Part shown: piece after piece, positions 1-11,427 of the stretch | Position numbering within the stretch: position 1 is the stretch's first letter | Layout of the letters: each line of letters starts with the position of its first letter | Source: Gammaproteobacteria bacterium | GTDB taxonomy: Bacteria > Pseudomonadota > Gammaproteobacteria > Eutrophobiales > Eutrophobiaceae | Reading direction: 5' to 3' | Assembly: GCA_003250975.1 (NCBI GenBank) | Contig: QKIY01000002.1 | Span: 1 to 64,000 of the forward strand | Length of the DNA stretch: 64,000 nt | Position numbers and translations under genes: made by a program | Notes under the pieces: generated by a model | What the model was told of the DNA's origin: nothing | The model's database searches: none | The model's input: only the letters and a program-made list of their open reading frames with translations

Positions 1-128
1 GGCGGCAGAAGTCGTTGCATAGTCTGTATTATAAATTACATTATATTAATATTATAATTAATTGAATTAATTATATTTATTTTTATGATCTACCAGGATT
101 ACTGCAAATTTGCCGAGACCATCATGGC

Positions 129-1757
129 TCATGCTGCCTCATGCCTGCCTTTAAAAGTATAAATCGACATGACGGTGTCTCTTGGCGGATGCTTGTTATC
201 CGTTTCTGGATAATCAAGCGAATAATGCAGGCCGCGGCTCTCCTTGCGCTGGATAGCTGACTCAATTATGAGCATGGCAACGGTAGACACATTACGCAAT
301 TCAATCAGATCATCAGTAATACGGAAGTTACCATAATAATCAAGGATCTCCTGCTGTAGTAAACGGATCCTATTCAGCGCCCTTTGCAGCCGTTTGCTGG
401 TTCGGACAATGCCAACATAGTCCCACATAAAACGGCGGATTTCGTCCCAGTTATGAGATACCACAACTTCTTCATCAGAATCTGTGACCTGGCTCTCATC
501 CCACTCGGGAAGGGAGCAGGGCAGGCTAACTTCGTGCAGCTGTTGGCAAATATCCTGATAGGCCGAGTGGGCAAATACCACGCATTCAAGGAGAGAGTTG
601 CTTGCCATCCGGTTGGCGCCGTGCAAGCCGGAGCAACTCGCTTCACCGATGGTATAGAGGCCGGGTAGATTGGTCCGGCCGCGCTTGTCGATGACCACCC
701 CGCCACAGGTATAGTGGGCAGCTGGAACCACCGGCACGGGATCACGGGTAATGTCAAAGCCGAATTTCCTGCATCGTTCGTAGATAGTAGGAAAGTGCTC
801 GATGATAAACTCGCGCGGTTTATGGCTGATATCCAGGTATACAAAATCATCACCCCGTCGTTTCATCTCATGGTCAATAGCGCGGGCTACGATATCTCGT
901 GGCGCCAGTTCACCACGAGGATCGAATTTCTGCATAAATGGCTCGCCGTTTGATAATAAGAGGCGGGCGCCTTCGCCGCGCAGGGCCTCCGAGATCAGAA
1001 ATGACTTGGCATCGGGGTGATAGAGACAGGTTGGATGAAACTGTACAAACTCCATATTGGATATATCGCAACCTGCCCGCCAGGCCATTGCAATCCCGTC
1101 ACCGGTGCAGGTATCGGGATTGCTGGTGTAGAGATAGACCTTACCGGCACCGCCTGTGGCCAGAACAATAAACCGCGCACCGAATACCTGAACACGGCCC
1201 TGCTTCCGATCATAGACATAGGCTCCCAGGCAGCGGTTGGATGCCATGCCGAGTTTCTCAGCTGTAATCAGGTCTATGGCAGAGTGGTGTTCAAAAAGCT
1301 CGATATTTGAATGTTCGCGGACCCTGGATTCAAGTGTGGTTTCGATAGCTCTGCCAGTAGCATCCGATGCATGGAGAATGCGGCGGTGGCTGTGACCCCC
1401 TTCCTGGTTCAGGTGGTATTCAAAATTACCTACGGCATCTCTTGTCTTGGTGAAATTCACGCCGAGATCGATCAGCCACTGAATGCTTTCCCGGCCGTGT
1501 TCTACGACAAAACGGACAATATCCGGTTTGCAGAGACCCGCACCGGACGCAATCGTGTCTTCCACGTGGGAATCAATCGAATCGCAGGTATCCAGCACGG
1601 CAGAGACACCGCCCTGGGCATAGTAAGTCGCCCCTTCGGTCAGGGCGGATTTCGAGAGCACGGCAACCCGGGCATGCTCGGCCAGTTGCAGGGCCAGACT
1701 AAGACCCGATGCGCCGCTTCCTATAATCAAGACGTCATGTTGGTATTGGTGAGCCAT
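129..1757 (-). CDS. nadB: L-aspartate oxidase
   Basis: FAD-binding [48 protein letters not shown] motifs; divergent from rpoE as in many gammaproteobacteria. Confidence 0.95.
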   Translation of the reverse strand: MAHQYQHDVLIIGSGASGLSLALQLAEHARVAVLSKSALTEGATYYAQGGVSAVLDTCDSIDSHVEDTIASGAGLCKPDIVRFVVEHGRESIQWLIDLGVNFTKTRDAVGNFEYHLNQEGGHSHRRILHASDATGRAIETTLESRVREHSNIELFEHHSAIDLITAEKLGMASNRCLGAYVYDRKQGRVQVFGARFIVLATGGAGKVYLYTSNPDTCTGDGIAMAWRAGCDISNMEFVQFHPTCLYHPDAKSFLISEALRGEGARLLLSNGEPFMQKFDPRGELAPRDIVARAIDHEMKRRGDDFVYLDISHKPREFIIEHFPTIYERCRKFGFDITRDPVPVVPAAHYTCGGVVIDKRGRTNLPGLYTIGEASCSGLHGANRMASNSLLECVVFAHSAYQDICQQLHEVSLPCSLPEWDESQVTDSDEEVVVSHNWDEIRRFMWDYVGIVRTSKRLQRALNRIRLLQQEILDYYGNFRITDDLIELRNVSTVAMLIIESAIQRKESRGLHYSLDYPETDNKHPPRDTVMSIYTFKGRHEAA

Positions 1758-1833
1758 CTCACTTAAGATAATATACTTGGTTTCACATGTAAGCTATTGA
1801 TTAAGACAAAATATTAAGGAATTTATCCAGGAA

Positions 1834-1862
1834 GCCGTGCCAGGGCAACTTCAGGGCACGGC
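1834..1862 (+). promoter_or_regulatory. 8-bp perfect hairpin (GCCGTGCC/GGCACGGC) in the rpoE leader
   Basis: Inverted repeat gccgtgcc ... ggcacggc with 13-nt loop, 25 nt upstream of the rpoE ATG. Confidence 0.4.
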
Positions 1863-1887
1863 ATATTAACACAAGGGGCCAGCCCTG

Positions 1888-2463
1888 ATGGGCACTAAGA
1901 TAACAGATCAACAACTGGTAGAACGGGTTCAAAGCGGTGATAAAAAAGCCTTTGATCTGTTGGTGATGAAATACCAGCAACGGATTGTCAACCTTGTCTC
2001 ACGTTTTGTACGGAACCATGCGGATGCCCTAGATGTCACACAGGATGCCTTTATAAAGGCCTACCGTGCGCTGCCCAATTTCAGGGGCGATAGCGCCTTT
2101 TATACCTGGATGTACCGGATCGCCGTCAATACGGCCAAGAATTACCTTGCAGTGCAAAATCGCAGGCCCCCCGACGTGGAGCAAGATATCTCTGAAATTG
2201 AACAAATTGAGGGGGATCATGCTCTAAAGGAGTATGCAACACCGGAACACATGCTGTTGCGTGACGAAATACAGGAAACTGTGATTCAGGCCATAGAAGG
2301 TTTGCCAGAAGACCTGCGGGTTGCTATTACTTTACGCGAGGTGGAAGGCTTGAGCTATGAGGACATTGCTGTTGCCATGGATTGCCCGATTGGCACAGTA
2401 CGTTCACGAATATTTCGGGCCCGGGAGGCCATTGATAAGGAATTAAAACCATTACTGGAATGA
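1888..2463 (+). CDS. rpoE: RNA polymerase sigma factor RpoE/AlgU
   Basis: ECF sigma-70 protein, DALDVTQDAFIKAYRAL and GLSYEDIAVAMDCPIGTVRSRIFRARE. Confidence 0.95.
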   Translation: MGTKITDQQLVERVQSGDKKAFDLLVMKYQQRIVNLVSRFVRNHADALDVTQDAFIKAYRALPNFRGDSAFYTWMYRIAVNTAKNYLAVQNRRPPDVEQDISEIEQIEGDHALKEYATPEHMLLRDEIQETVIQAIEGLPEDLRVAITLREVEGLSYEDIAVAMDCPIGTVRSRIFRAREAIDKELKPLLE

Positions 2464-2473
2464 GTGAATCATC

Positions 2474-3154
2474 ATGAGTGATAAAACACGCGAACTTATA
2501 TCTGCCCTGATGGATGATGAACTGGAATCCGGGTCACAGTTTGTTGTCAATGCCATGACTGACGACGCCGAAAACCGGTCCCTCTGGCAACGTTATCATC
2601 TGATCGGCGAGGCTATGCGCGGCGCTCTGCCCGAACGCATTGACCTGTCATTATCAGACAGGATCAGCGCCGCAATTGAACAGGAAGCGGCGTTTGATGC
2701 GCCAGGGGTCCAGCCTGCCTCGCCCCTCATGAAACCTGTAGTCGGTTTTGCCATCGCGGCCTCGGTGGCTGTGATCGCCATCATCGGTGTAAGGCAGGTG
2801 AGTGAGGTGACAGGGCCCTCGGCAGTACCTGGCCAGACACAAGTGGTCGCCTCCGGTCAACCGGATAATAAACTGCGTAACCAGACGAATAATGTTGTCC
2901 CTCCGGCCATCCCTGCCAATGCACAAACCCTGGCTTCCGGTCAGCCTGAAAACGTCTTGCGTAACCAGACGAATGCGTTTCCCGTAACGACAACCGTCGG
3001 CGTAAGTCCTGATGCCAAAGCCTATTTGCCGCAAGTGGATGCCGAGACTCGTCTGAACCGGTATTTACTGAATTACAATGAATATCGGACCAATACCGGT
3101 GTACAAGGTATGCTGCCTTACGTCAGAATCGTGACTCATGAAGTTGACCAATAA
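2474..3154 (+). CDS. rseA: Anti-sigma E factor RseA/MucA
   Basis: N-terminal ISALMDDEL anti-sigma motif, single TM segment, position after rpoE. Confidence 0.88.
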   Translation: MSDKTRELISALMDDELESGSQFVVNAMTDDAENRSLWQRYHLIGEAMRGALPERIDLSLSDRISAAIEQEAAFDAPGVQPASPLMKPVVGFAIAASVAVIAIIGVRQVSEVTGPSAVPGQTQVVASGQPDNKLRNQTNNVVPPAIPANAQTLASGQPENVLRNQTNAFPVTTTVGVSPDAKAYLPQVDAETRLNRYLLNYNEYRTNTGVQGMLPYVRIVTHEVDQ

Positions 3155-4139
3155 TGTCTGCCATCCAGACCTGTTCTGGTCCTGGGTAATTTCATTCTTT
3201 TTCCTGAGCCTACCTTTCCCAGCCATTGCCGGCGATACATTCGTGGACGCCAGGCATTTGATCAATAGCATGTCACGTGCAAGCAAGGAATTGAATTACG
3301 ATGGCATCTTTGTTTACCGCCGTGGTAATCAGATGGATACCCTGAGGTTGATTCACAAGTATGACGAACGGGGCGAACGTGAACGTATGGTCTCGCTGAC
3401 GGGCGCGGCCAGGGAAGTGATCCGTGATGGAGAATCGGTAACCTGTATCTTTCCTGATAGCCAGGCCGTAATGGTGGAAAGAGGCCATCCAAAGAAATTC
3501 CTGGCTGCCCAGCTTCCCGAACCGATTGAAACCATTGCCGGCTATTATAATTTTTCAATCGCCGGCAGGGACCGCGTGGCTGGCCGACCGGCCTGGATTG
3601 TCAATATCGTGCCCAGGGATGATTACCGCTTTGGTTACCAGTTATGGATAGATGAAGAGACAAATCTCCTGGTGAAATCCGAATTAAAGGACGGTTCGGG
3701 TTGGCCGGTTGAGCAGATTCTGTTTACCCAGCTCACAGTATTACCGGAAATATCCGACGAACTGCTGAAACCTGCCATATCCGGCCAGGATTATACCTGG
3801 TATAACAGTACCGCCGAGACCCAACCTATAACGGAAACAGGGAATGAATGGAGGGTCAACACATTGCCGGATGGCTTCAGTAAGAGCGAGCATGAAAAGC
3901 GCAGCATGTCGGCAGGTAGCGCACCGGTTGAGCACATGGTTTATACTGATGGTCTGGCCATGGTGTCTGTTTTTGTGGAAAAAATTGATCATGAGCCAGG
4001 CCGACTGAAAAAAGCTTCTCGCATTGGTGGCGTAAATACCTATGCTGTATATGCTGATGGTTATCAGGTCACCGCAGTGGGAGAAGTGCCACAGAAGACT
4101 GTTCGATTGATAGCAAGTTCGGTGATCCGGGATAGATAA
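3138..4139 (+). CDS. rseB: Sigma-E regulatory protein RseB/MucB
   Basis: MucB/RseB-like sequence with signal peptide, overlaps rseA end. Confidence 0.9.
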   Translation: MKLTNNVCHPDLFWSWVISFFFLSLPFPAIAGDTFVDARHLINSMSRASKELNYDGIFVYRRGNQMDTLRLIHKYDERGERERMVSLTGAAREVIRDGESVTCIFPDSQAVMVERGHPKKFLAAQLPEPIETIAGYYNFSIAGRDRVAGRPAWIVNIVPRDDYRFGYQLWIDEETNLLVKSELKDGSGWPVEQILFTQLTVLPEISDELLKPAISGQDYTWYNSTAETQPITETGNEWRVNTLPDGFSKSEHEKRSMSAGSAPVEHMVYTDGLAMVSVFVEKIDHEPGRLKKASRIGGVNTYAVYADGYQVTAVGEVPQKTVRLIASSVIRDR

Positions 4140-4236
4140 AAAGTCGAATATTGATCCCATTTTCCATTCTGACAGGCGTCAGTTATCCTGTTTAATCCTG
4201 ATAAAATTATAAATAGTCTGGAGTGATGTAAAACTT

Positions 4237-5682
4237 ATGAAGTACGGTAATGCACTTTTTTTGAATATTAAATATATTTTTCTTCTAGTATTGGTTTTTG
4301 TGTCCACTTCCGCGCTTGCTGTTGTATCGCTTCCCGATTTCACACCCCTGGTTGAAAAGAATTCTGCTGCTGTGGTTAACATCAGCACGACCCTGAAAAA
4401 ATCCGAGCTGGGTGGTGGCCTTGAATACCATATGCCTGATATCCCGGAAGACAGCCCTTTCTACGATTTCTTCAAGAAATTTTTCGGTGACATCCCAGGC
4501 GGTGACGGCGTGCATCCATTCGAAAAACGTTCTTCCCTGGGGTCGGGGTTTATCCTGAGCAGAGATGGTTATGTCATCACCAATAATCATGTCGTTAAAG
4601 ATGCCGATGAGATCGTTGTAACTCTCCAGGATAGGCGCGAATTTGTAGCAGAACTCGTTGGTACAGATGAACGCAGCGACATATCCGTGCTGAAGATAGA
4701 TGGCGAAAATTTGCCTGTGATCAGGATAGGAAATTCCGATAATCTCAAGGTAGGCGAATGGGTTCTGGCGATAGGTTCGCCCTTCGGGTTTGACCACACA
4801 GTTACGGCCGGTATCGTCAGCGCCATAGGCCGTAGTCTGCCAAACGAAAATTATGTTCCGTTTATCCAGACGGACGTCGCTATTAACCCAGGGAATTCAG
4901 GTGGCCCGCTGTTCAACATGGATGGCGAGGTGGTTGGTGTCAATTCACAAATATATAGTCGTACCGGCGGTTTCATGGGACTGTCATTTGCCGTACCCAT
5001 AAATGTTGTCACTAATGTTTATGAACAGTTAAAGGAACAGGGGCATGTCTCCCGCGGCTGGCTGGGCGTGTTAATTCAGGACGTCACGCGGGAACTGGCG
5101 GAATCATTCGGTATGAAACGTCCGCACGGTGCCCTAATTGCCAAGGTCCTGTCTGACGGTCCTGCTGAAAAGGCCGGACTGGAGGTAGGTGATATCGTAG
5201 TTAAATTTAACGGTGAAGAGGTTCGCTATTCATCTGACCTGCCACCTTTGGTGGGCGATAGTAAGGTCGGGGAGCGTGTTCCCGTTGAAATTATCCGCCG
5301 TGGTAAATCCAAGACCCTCTATGTAAAGATTGCAGAATTGCCTGATGAGGAAGAAATAATCATCGCGGATCAGGGCAAGGACAATAAACTTCAATCTAAT
5401 GCCCTGAATATTACGGTAAAGGACCTGAATGCAGAACAGCGCAGTGAACTGGGTATTACCGATCACGGGGTACTTGTCGAAAGCGTAGCCGAGGGCCCCG
5501 GTCAAAAGGCGGGGATCAGACGTGGGGACGTCATTCTCCTGATTGATAACGAAAAGGTTAAAGATGCCAAACATTTTTCCGATATGGTGAAGAAACTCCC
5601 CAAGGACAAATCCATTCCCATACTCCTGCAACGGCGTGGCGGGCCGATATTCATCGCCCTGAAACTGACCGAAAGCAAGTGA
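4237..5682 (+). CDS. mucD: Periplasmic serine protease DegP/MucD family
   Basis: Trypsin-like GNSGGPLFN, NNHVV, two PDZ domains, signal peptide. Confidence 0.92.
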   Translation: MKYGNALFLNIKYIFLLVLVFVSTSALAVVSLPDFTPLVEKNSAAVVNISTTLKKSELGGGLEYHMPDIPEDSPFYDFFKKFFGDIPGGDGVHPFEKRSSLGSGFILSRDGYVITNNHVVKDADEIVVTLQDRREFVAELVGTDERSDISVLKIDGENLPVIRIGNSDNLKVGEWVLAIGSPFGFDHTVTAGIVSAIGRSLPNENYVPFIQTDVAINPGNSGGPLFNMDGEVVGVNSQIYSRTGGFMGLSFAVPINVVTNVYEQLKEQGHVSRGWLGVLIQDVTRELAESFGMKRPHGALIAKVLSDGPAEKAGLEVGDIVVKFNGEEVRYSSDLPPLVGDSKVGERVPVEIIRRGKSKTLYVKIAELPDEEEIIIADQGKDNKLQSNALNITVKDLNAEQRSELGITDHGVLVESVAEGPGQKAGIRRGDVILLIDNEKVKDAKHFSDMVKKLPKDKSIPILLQRRGGPIFIALKLTESK

Positions 5683-5936
5683 CGGCCCGGTTTATTCTAT
5701 ATACTCGTTCGGGCTGCCATTTATGTGACGAGATGATGATGCAACTGTCTGAATTACTGAATCCGGATAGTTTCAGTATCAACCTCATCGACATTGATAG
5801 CGACCCTGAAATACAACGGGAATACGCCCTACGAATCCCGGTCCTAACGGATGCGGACTCCGGCAAAATCATCTGTGAACAACTGCTGGACAGGCGGTCC
5901 ATTCTAAAGCATCTTGAAATTGAGCATCCTCTTTAA
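5679..5936 (+). CDS. Glutaredoxin-like (DUF836) thioredoxin-fold protein
   Basis: LYTRSGCHLCDEM redox motif; overlaps mucD stop (GTGA). Confidence 0.75.
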   Translation: MTARFILYTRSGCHLCDEMMMQLSELLNPDSFSINLIDIDSDPEIQREYALRIPVLTDADSGKIICEQLLDRRSILKHLEIEHPL

Positions 5937-5966
5937 CGGATAAATTCCACCCTTTTGATAGCCCGG

Positions 5967-5996
5967 TTGTTTACCGAGGGCCGGATAAGCTAGAAT
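5967..5996 (+). promoter_or_regulatory. Putative sigma70 promoter upstream of lepA
   Basis: TTGTTT -18 bp- TAGAAT. Confidence 0.4.
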
Positions 5997-6059
5997 CGCG
6001 CGCTATTTAGCCGCTTTTTTCAGGGCAATTTATCCAATACCGGGAAACCATCGGCATTT

Positions 6060-7856
6060 ATGGAAAATATCAGGAATTTTTCGATCATCGCACATATCGA
6101 TCACGGGAAATCCACGCTTGCTGACCGGTTTATCCAGCTCTGTGGTGGGTTGACGGATAGAGAAATGTCGGAACAGGTATTGGACTCCATGGACCTGGAG
6201 AGGGAGCGGGGCATTACCATCAAGGCACAGAGTGTGACCCTGCCGTACAAGGCCAGAAACGGCCAGACTTATAAACTGAATATCATAGATACCCCCGGCC
6301 ATGTTGATTTCAGCTACGAAGTGTCACGCTCACTGGCCGCCTGTGAAGGAGCCTTGCTCGTAGTGGATGCTGCCCAGGGTGTCGAGGCCCAGAGTGTGGC
6401 TAATTGCCTGACAGCAATAAACCTGAATCTGGAGGTTTTGCCCGTACTGAACAAGATCGATTTACCTTCCGCTGATCCGGATAGGGTCACCCAGGAAATC
6501 GAGGAGATTATCGGTATCCCGGCAGATAATACCGTGCGTATCAGTGCCAAGACTGGCCAGGGTGTGGAAGACCTGCTTGAACAGATTGTGCAGGTAATTC
6601 CGCCGCCAAGCGGGGAACCGGAGTCCCCACTGAAGGCCCTGATCGTCGATTCCTGGTTTGATAACTACCTTGGTGTTGTATCACTGGTCAGGGTGGTTGA
6701 CGGGGCACTGGAAGCAGGGAAAAAGATGAGGGTCATGTCGACGCATCGTGACTGGCTGGTCGATGAAGTTGGGATTTTTACACCCAAGCGGAAGAAGTGT
6801 GCCCGCCTCGCAACCGGAGAAGTTGGCTATGTTATAGCCGGGATCAAGAACATTGACGGTGCGCCGGTAGGCGATACCCTGACGCTCACAGAGAGGCCCG
6901 CAGATAAACCCCTGGCTGGTTTCCAGGCAATCCAGCCACGTGTCTTTTCCGGCCTGTACCCCGTGGATTCATCCGATTATGAGGCATTTCGTGAGGCTCT
7001 CGCGAAACTCAGATTGAATGACTCGGCATTGCATTACGAGCCGGAGACTTCACAGGCACTCGGATTCGGATTCCGTTGCGGCTTCCTAGGTATGCTGCAT
7101 ATGGAAATCATCCAGGAGCGGCTTGAACGGGAATATGACCTGAACCTTATTACCACGGCGCCAACCGTGATCTACGAGGTAGAAACTACTGCCGGAGATG
7201 TCCTGCATGTTGATAACCCTTCCAAACTCCCGCCAGCAGACAAGATCAAGGAGATCAGGGAACCAATCATCTATGCCGACATCCTCCTGCCCGCGGATTA
7301 CCTTGGAAACGTGATTGCTCTCTGTATTGAAAAAAGAGGCATTCAAAAAAAAATGCAATACGTGGGCAAGCAGATCTCACTTGGTTTCGAGATGCCATTA
7401 AATGAAGTCGTACTCGATTTTTTTGACCGGCTTAAATCGGCAAGTCGTGGTTATGCTTCCTTTGATTATCACTTCGTTACTTTCAGGCCCGCAAAGCTGG
7501 TCAAGCTTGATATTCTGATTAATGGCGAGCGGATTGATGCCTTATCCTGTATCGTGCATGACAGCCTTGCACAGTCCAGGGGACGGGAACTGGTGGAGAA
7601 AATGAAGGAATTTATACCCAGGCAGATGTATGAGGTTGCCGTGCAGGCTGCTATAGGATCAAAAATACTTGCCCGTCAAACCGTCAAAGCCTTGCGCAAA
7701 AACGTTACAGCAAAGTGTTATGGTGGTGATGTTTCACGCAAACGCAAATTACTTGAAAAACAAAAAGCAGGGAAAAAACGCATGAAGCAATTTGGCTCTG
7801 TTGAATTACCACAGGAAGCCTTTATGGCGATATTACATGTAGGGAAAGATACATGA
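6060..7856 (+). CDS. lepA: Elongation factor 4 (LepA)
   Basis: GTPase motifs [24 protein letters not shown]; LepA C-terminal domain. Confidence 0.97.
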   Translation: MENIRNFSIIAHIDHGKSTLADRFIQLCGGLTDREMSEQVLDSMDLERERGITIKAQSVTLPYKARNGQTYKLNIIDTPGHVDFSYEVSRSLAACEGALLVVDAAQGVEAQSVANCLTAINLNLEVLPVLNKIDLPSADPDRVTQEIEEIIGIPADNTVRISAKTGQGVEDLLEQIVQVIPPPSGEPESPLKALIVDSWFDNYLGVVSLVRVVDGALEAGKKMRVMSTHRDWLVDEVGIFTPKRKKCARLATGEVGYVIAGIKNIDGAPVGDTLTLTERPADKPLAGFQAIQPRVFSGLYPVDSSDYEAFREALAKLRLNDSALHYEPETSQALGFGFRCGFLGMLHMEIIQERLEREYDLNLITTAPTVIYEVETTAGDVLHVDNPSKLPPADKIKEIREPIIYADILLPADYLGNVIALCIEKRGIQKKMQYVGKQISLGFEMPLNEVVLDFFDRLKSASRGYASFDYHFVTFRPAKLVKLDILINGERIDALSCIVHDSLAQSRGRELVEKMKEFIPRQMYEVAVQAAIGSKILARQTVKALRKNVTAKCYGGDVSRKRKLLEKQKAGKKRMKQFGSVELPQEAFMAILHVGKDT

Positions 7857-8647
7857 ACATAGATTTTGCAACTATCCTCGTCCTTTTGACATTTCTTAGC
7901 GGGATGATCTGGTTGCTTGACAGCCTAGTTTTTTCCAGGAAGAGGCAGGCCGAATCAGCGGAAGGCGCAGAAGTCACGGCCAAGGAACCTTTGATTGTCG
8001 ATTATGCCCGATCTTTTTTCCCAATTTTTCTGATTGTTCTGATATTACGCTCGTTTGTTGCCGAACCCTTCAGAATCCCGTCTGCATCCATGATGCCCAC
8101 CCTGCTGATAGGTGATTTTATCCTGGTTAACAAATATGAATACGGTATCAGATTGCCCGTACTGAATAACAAGGTCATTGACTATAAAACACCACAAAGA
8201 GGTGAAATCATAGTCTTTCGCTACCCCCAGAATCCCAGTATTCCCTATATTAAACGTGTGATCGGTTTACCTGGTGACCATATCGTATACCGTGACAAGG
8301 TTCTCTATATTAACGGGAAGCCGGTGTCCCGGACCCAGGTGGGGCGTTATGATGCGGTTGGTGCAGGTAAAATGATGGATGGCGCGCTTCTGTTTGAAGA
8401 GGGCCTGGGAACAGTGGATCATCCCATCCTGATCGATCCACAGAGCTATTCTTTGAACGTGGATACCATGGTGCCTCCGGGCCAGTATTTTGTCCTGGGA
8501 GATAACCGTGATAACAGCAAGGACAGCCGCTACTGGGGTTTTGTACCCGATCAAAACCTTGTAGGCAGGGCGTTCATGATCTGGATGAACTGGGACAGCC
8601 GAAATGGTGGTATTGACTGGCAAAGAATTGGTACGATACTACAATAA
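7853..8647 (+). CDS. lepB: Signal peptidase I
   Basis: [27 protein letters not shown] motifs. Confidence 0.96.
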   Translation: MNIDFATILVLLTFLSGMIWLLDSLVFSRKRQAESAEGAEVTAKEPLIVDYARSFFPIFLIVLILRSFVAEPFRIPSASMMPTLLIGDFILVNKYEYGIRLPVLNNKVIDYKTPQRGEIIVFRYPQNPSIPYIKRVIGLPGDHIVYRDKVLYINGKPVSRTQVGRYDAVGAGKMMDGALLFEEGLGTVDHPILIDPQSYSLNVDTMVPPGQYFVLGDNRDNSKDSRYWGFVPDQNLVGRAFMIWMNWDSRNGGIDWQRIGTILQ

Positions 8648-8680
8648 GGTAATTAAGCGTAATTAATTAAGGAAAAAGTT

Positions 8681-9094
8681 ATGAGAACGATGATGAAAAA
8701 CCAACGTGGAATAACCTTTCTGAGCTGGTGTATTATCTTTGCGGTTTTTGGCTTTTTTGTACTTATTGGTTTGCGTTTGTTCCCCCTATATAACGAGAAG
8801 ATGGGGGTGATTGCTTCCATGAATTCAGTCGCTAGCCGGACTGATGCCGGTAAGTTAACCGCCTATGACGTTCGTAAATACTTCCTGAGAAATACCGACA
8901 TAAACAGTGTTCGAAGATTTAACGATGCTAACGTCAGGGATCATGTCACCATTGAGAAAGCGTCAAGAGCTGGTGAACCAAAGAGTATGCGCGTTCAATA
9001 TGAAGCGAGAAATAAGTTTGTCGCTGATTTAGAGTTTGTTCTCGTATTCGACAGGAGCGTGCCTTTATCAGGTGAGGGAACGGGTGAAAACTGA
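8681..9094 (+). CDS. DUF4845 family membrane protein
   Basis: Position between lepB and rnc; N-terminal TM GITFLSWCIIFAVFGFFVLIG. Confidence 0.75.
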   Translation: MRTMMKNQRGITFLSWCIIFAVFGFFVLIGLRLFPLYNEKMGVIASMNSVASRTDAGKLTAYDVRKYFLRNTDINSVRRFNDANVRDHVTIEKASRAGEPKSMRVQYEARNKFVADLEFVLVFDRSVPLSGEGTGEN

Positions 9095-9764
9095 CCCGAT
9101 AGACAAGCTTGAAAATCTTCTTGGATATCAATTTATAAACCAATCCTACCTGGATGAGGCGCTGACACATCGCAGCCTCGGTCACACTAATTACGAGCGT
9201 TTGGAGTACCTGGGTGATGCCCTTCTGGGATTTATCATTGCCGAGGCACTCTATTCACGCCATCCCGGCGCCAATGAGGGGGAACTGACACGCCTGCGCG
9301 CAAGCCTAGTCAAGGGAGATACCCTCGCCATGCTCGCAAAGCAACTCAATCTGGGCAGCTTTATCAGACTGGGCGGCAGTGAACTCAAGAGCGGCGGGTG
9401 GAGGCGTAATTCCATTCTGGCCAATAGCATGGAAGCCTTGATTGGCGCGATGTATCTTGACGGTGGAATGGATATTTGCCGTGATACCGTCCTGCGAATC
9501 TATGATGAATTACTGAATAAAACGACCCCGGACAAGCTGCTCAAGGACCCCAAGACCCGTCTACAGGAATATCTACAGGCAAGACAGCAACCCTTGCCGG
9601 AATATACGGTTATCAGGGAAGAAGGAGAGGCCCATCAAAAGACTTTTATAGTTCGTTGTACCGTGCCTGATACCGACATTTCGGTACAATCACACGGCCG
9701 TAGCAAACGTGTTGCTGAACAGGCTGCTGCCCAGATTGCCCTTGAAAAACTGAATATCAGTTGA
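9084..9764 (+). CDS. rnc: Ribonuclease III
   Basis: LERLEYLGDALLG signature and dsRBD; likely GTG start at 9084 overlapping the preceding stop (ORF track extends to 9036). Confidence 0.95.
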   Translation: MKTDPIDKLENLLGYQFINQSYLDEALTHRSLGHTNYERLEYLGDALLGFIIAEALYSRHPGANEGELTRLRASLVKGDTLAMLAKQLNLGSFIRLGGSELKSGGWRRNSILANSMEALIGAMYLDGGMDICRDTVLRIYDELLNKTTPDKLLKDPKTRLQEYLQARQQPLPEYTVIREEGEAHQKTFIVRCTVPDTDISVQSHGRSKRVAEQAAAQIALEKLNIS

Positions 9765-10679
9765 TTGTATAATTTACAAAATATGGACCAGTTGCTTGAT
9801 CATTGCGGTTTTGTCGCCATTGTTGGCCGCCCCAATGTCGGTAAATCGACACTCTTGAACCGGCTTGTCGGTCAGAAGATCAGTATTACCTCTCACAAAC
9901 CGCAGACTACGCGATCCCATCTGCTTGGTATCAAATCGGACAGCAGCAGCCAGATACTCTATCTGGATACCCCGGGTCTTCAGAAAAAAACATCGAGCCT
10001 CTTCAATCGTTATATGAACAGGGAAATATTCAATGCCCTGGCCGATGTAAATGTCGTAGTCCATGTAATTGAAGCTTTGCAATGGAACCATAATGACAAG
10101 GTCGTATTTGATCATATAAACAAGCTGAATGTGCCCCTGATACTTGCCATTAACAAGATTGATAAAATCAATGAAAAAGAAGAATTGCTACCTTTTATAA
10201 GCAGTATTGATAAGAAGGATGCATATCGGGAAATTGTACCGCTCTCTGCAAAATCAGGGAAAAATGTGAAGCTACTGGAAGAGCATATTAAAAATCTCCT
10301 GCCGTCTGGGGAGATGATCTATCCCGGTGAACAAATCAGCAATCGCAGTGAACGTTATTTTGCCTCTGAATTCATTCGTGAAAAACTGACGCGATTGCTT
10401 GGTGAAGAATTGCCTTATAATATTTCTGTCACAATAGACAAATTCGAAGATAAGGAAAATATAATAGAAATAAGCGCCACCATATGGGTATCCACGCCAG
10501 GGCAGAAGAAAATTGTTATTGGTAAAGCCGGGAGGATACTCAAAAAAACGGGCTCACAGGCCAGGAAAGACATGGAATCCATGTTTGGAAAAAAAGTGTT
10601 TCTTGAGACATGGGTTAAAATCAAGGATAAATGGACCAGTAATCCTGTGGCTCTCAAGCAGTTTGGCTATGATACATAA
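9765..10679 (+). CDS. era: GTPase Era
   Basis: GRPNVGKSTLLN, DTPG, NKID, KH domain; TTG start at 9765 or ATG at 9783. Confidence 0.95.
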   Translation: MYNLQNMDQLLDHCGFVAIVGRPNVGKSTLLNRLVGQKISITSHKPQTTRSHLLGIKSDSSSQILYLDTPGLQKKTSSLFNRYMNREIFNALADVNVVVHVIEALQWNHNDKVVFDHINKLNVPLILAINKIDKINEKEELLPFISSIDKKDAYREIVPLSAKSGKNVKLLEEHIKNLLPSGEMIYPGEQISNRSERYFASEFIREKLTRLLGEELPYNISVTIDKFEDKENIIEISATIWVSTPGQKKIVIGKAGRILKKTGSQARKDMESMFGKKVFLETWVKIKDKWTSNPVALKQFGYDT

Positions 10680-10696
10680 CGGTCAAAACACTATTC

Positions 10697-11419
10697 ATGA
10701 AAGTCGAATTGAATCCGGCATTTGTCCTGCACCGCAGACTTTACAGGGAAACCAGCCTCCTGCTTGACATATTTTCCCGCGAATATGGACGGGTAAGTCT
10801 CATTGCCAGGGGCGTAAGACAGGCCGGCAACTCCAAATCAGAACTGTTGCAACCCAATCAACCTTTATTGCTGTCATGGAGCGGGAAAAGCGACTTAATG
10901 AATCTTGTCTCTGTAGAGCAGGACGGTATGCCTTATCGGCTAAAAAAGGATAAACTAATTGCCGGATTTTATATTAATGAACTGGTAATGCGGCTGTTGC
11001 ATTCCCACGAGGCCCATGCTGATCTCTTTGACAGTTATAAAAAAACACTTGGCTTGCTTGGCGACGATAGTGTTAATGAGCAGGTTGCCTTGCGAATCTT
11101 TGAGAAAAAACTGATGGAATCTGTGGGATATGGACTTGCAATGGAATATGAAAGCGGTTCAAACCGGGCCATTGAGCCGGATGTAACATATTATTATCAG
11201 GCTGACCGGGGAGCTTCGAGAATGATTCCGGATACCGGTGACTATATTAGAGTGACCGGTCGCGTATTGATTTCACTGGCGAGCGAGGACTTCAGTTCAG
11301 AAGATGAACTGAACAATATAAAAAAACTGATGAGATATGTCCTGAAGAAACATCTTGGTGACAAGCCTTTAGCCAGTCGAGATTTGTATGAATCCTATAT
11401 TCACCAGTCCAGAATTTAA
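10697..11419 (+). CDS. recO: DNA repair protein RecO
   Basis: [34 protein letters not shown]; position after era. Confidence 0.92.
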   Translation: MKVELNPAFVLHRRLYRETSLLLDIFSREYGRVSLIARGVRQAGNSKSELLQPNQPLLLSWSGKSDLMNLVSVEQDGMPYRLKKDKLIAGFYINELVMRLLHSHEAHADLFDSYKKTLGLLGDDSVNEQVALRIFEKKLMESVGYGLAMEYESGSNRAIEPDVTYYYQADRGASRMIPDTGDYIRVTGRVLISLASEDFSSEDELNNIKKLMRYVLKKHLGDKPLASRDLYESYIHQSRI

Positions 11420-11427
11420 AACCGAAC

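Noticed and set aside
374-1766. Multiple ORFs antisense to nadB listed in the track
   Set aside because: Opposite-strand shadows of a strongly conserved CDS; no recognisable motifs or RBS.
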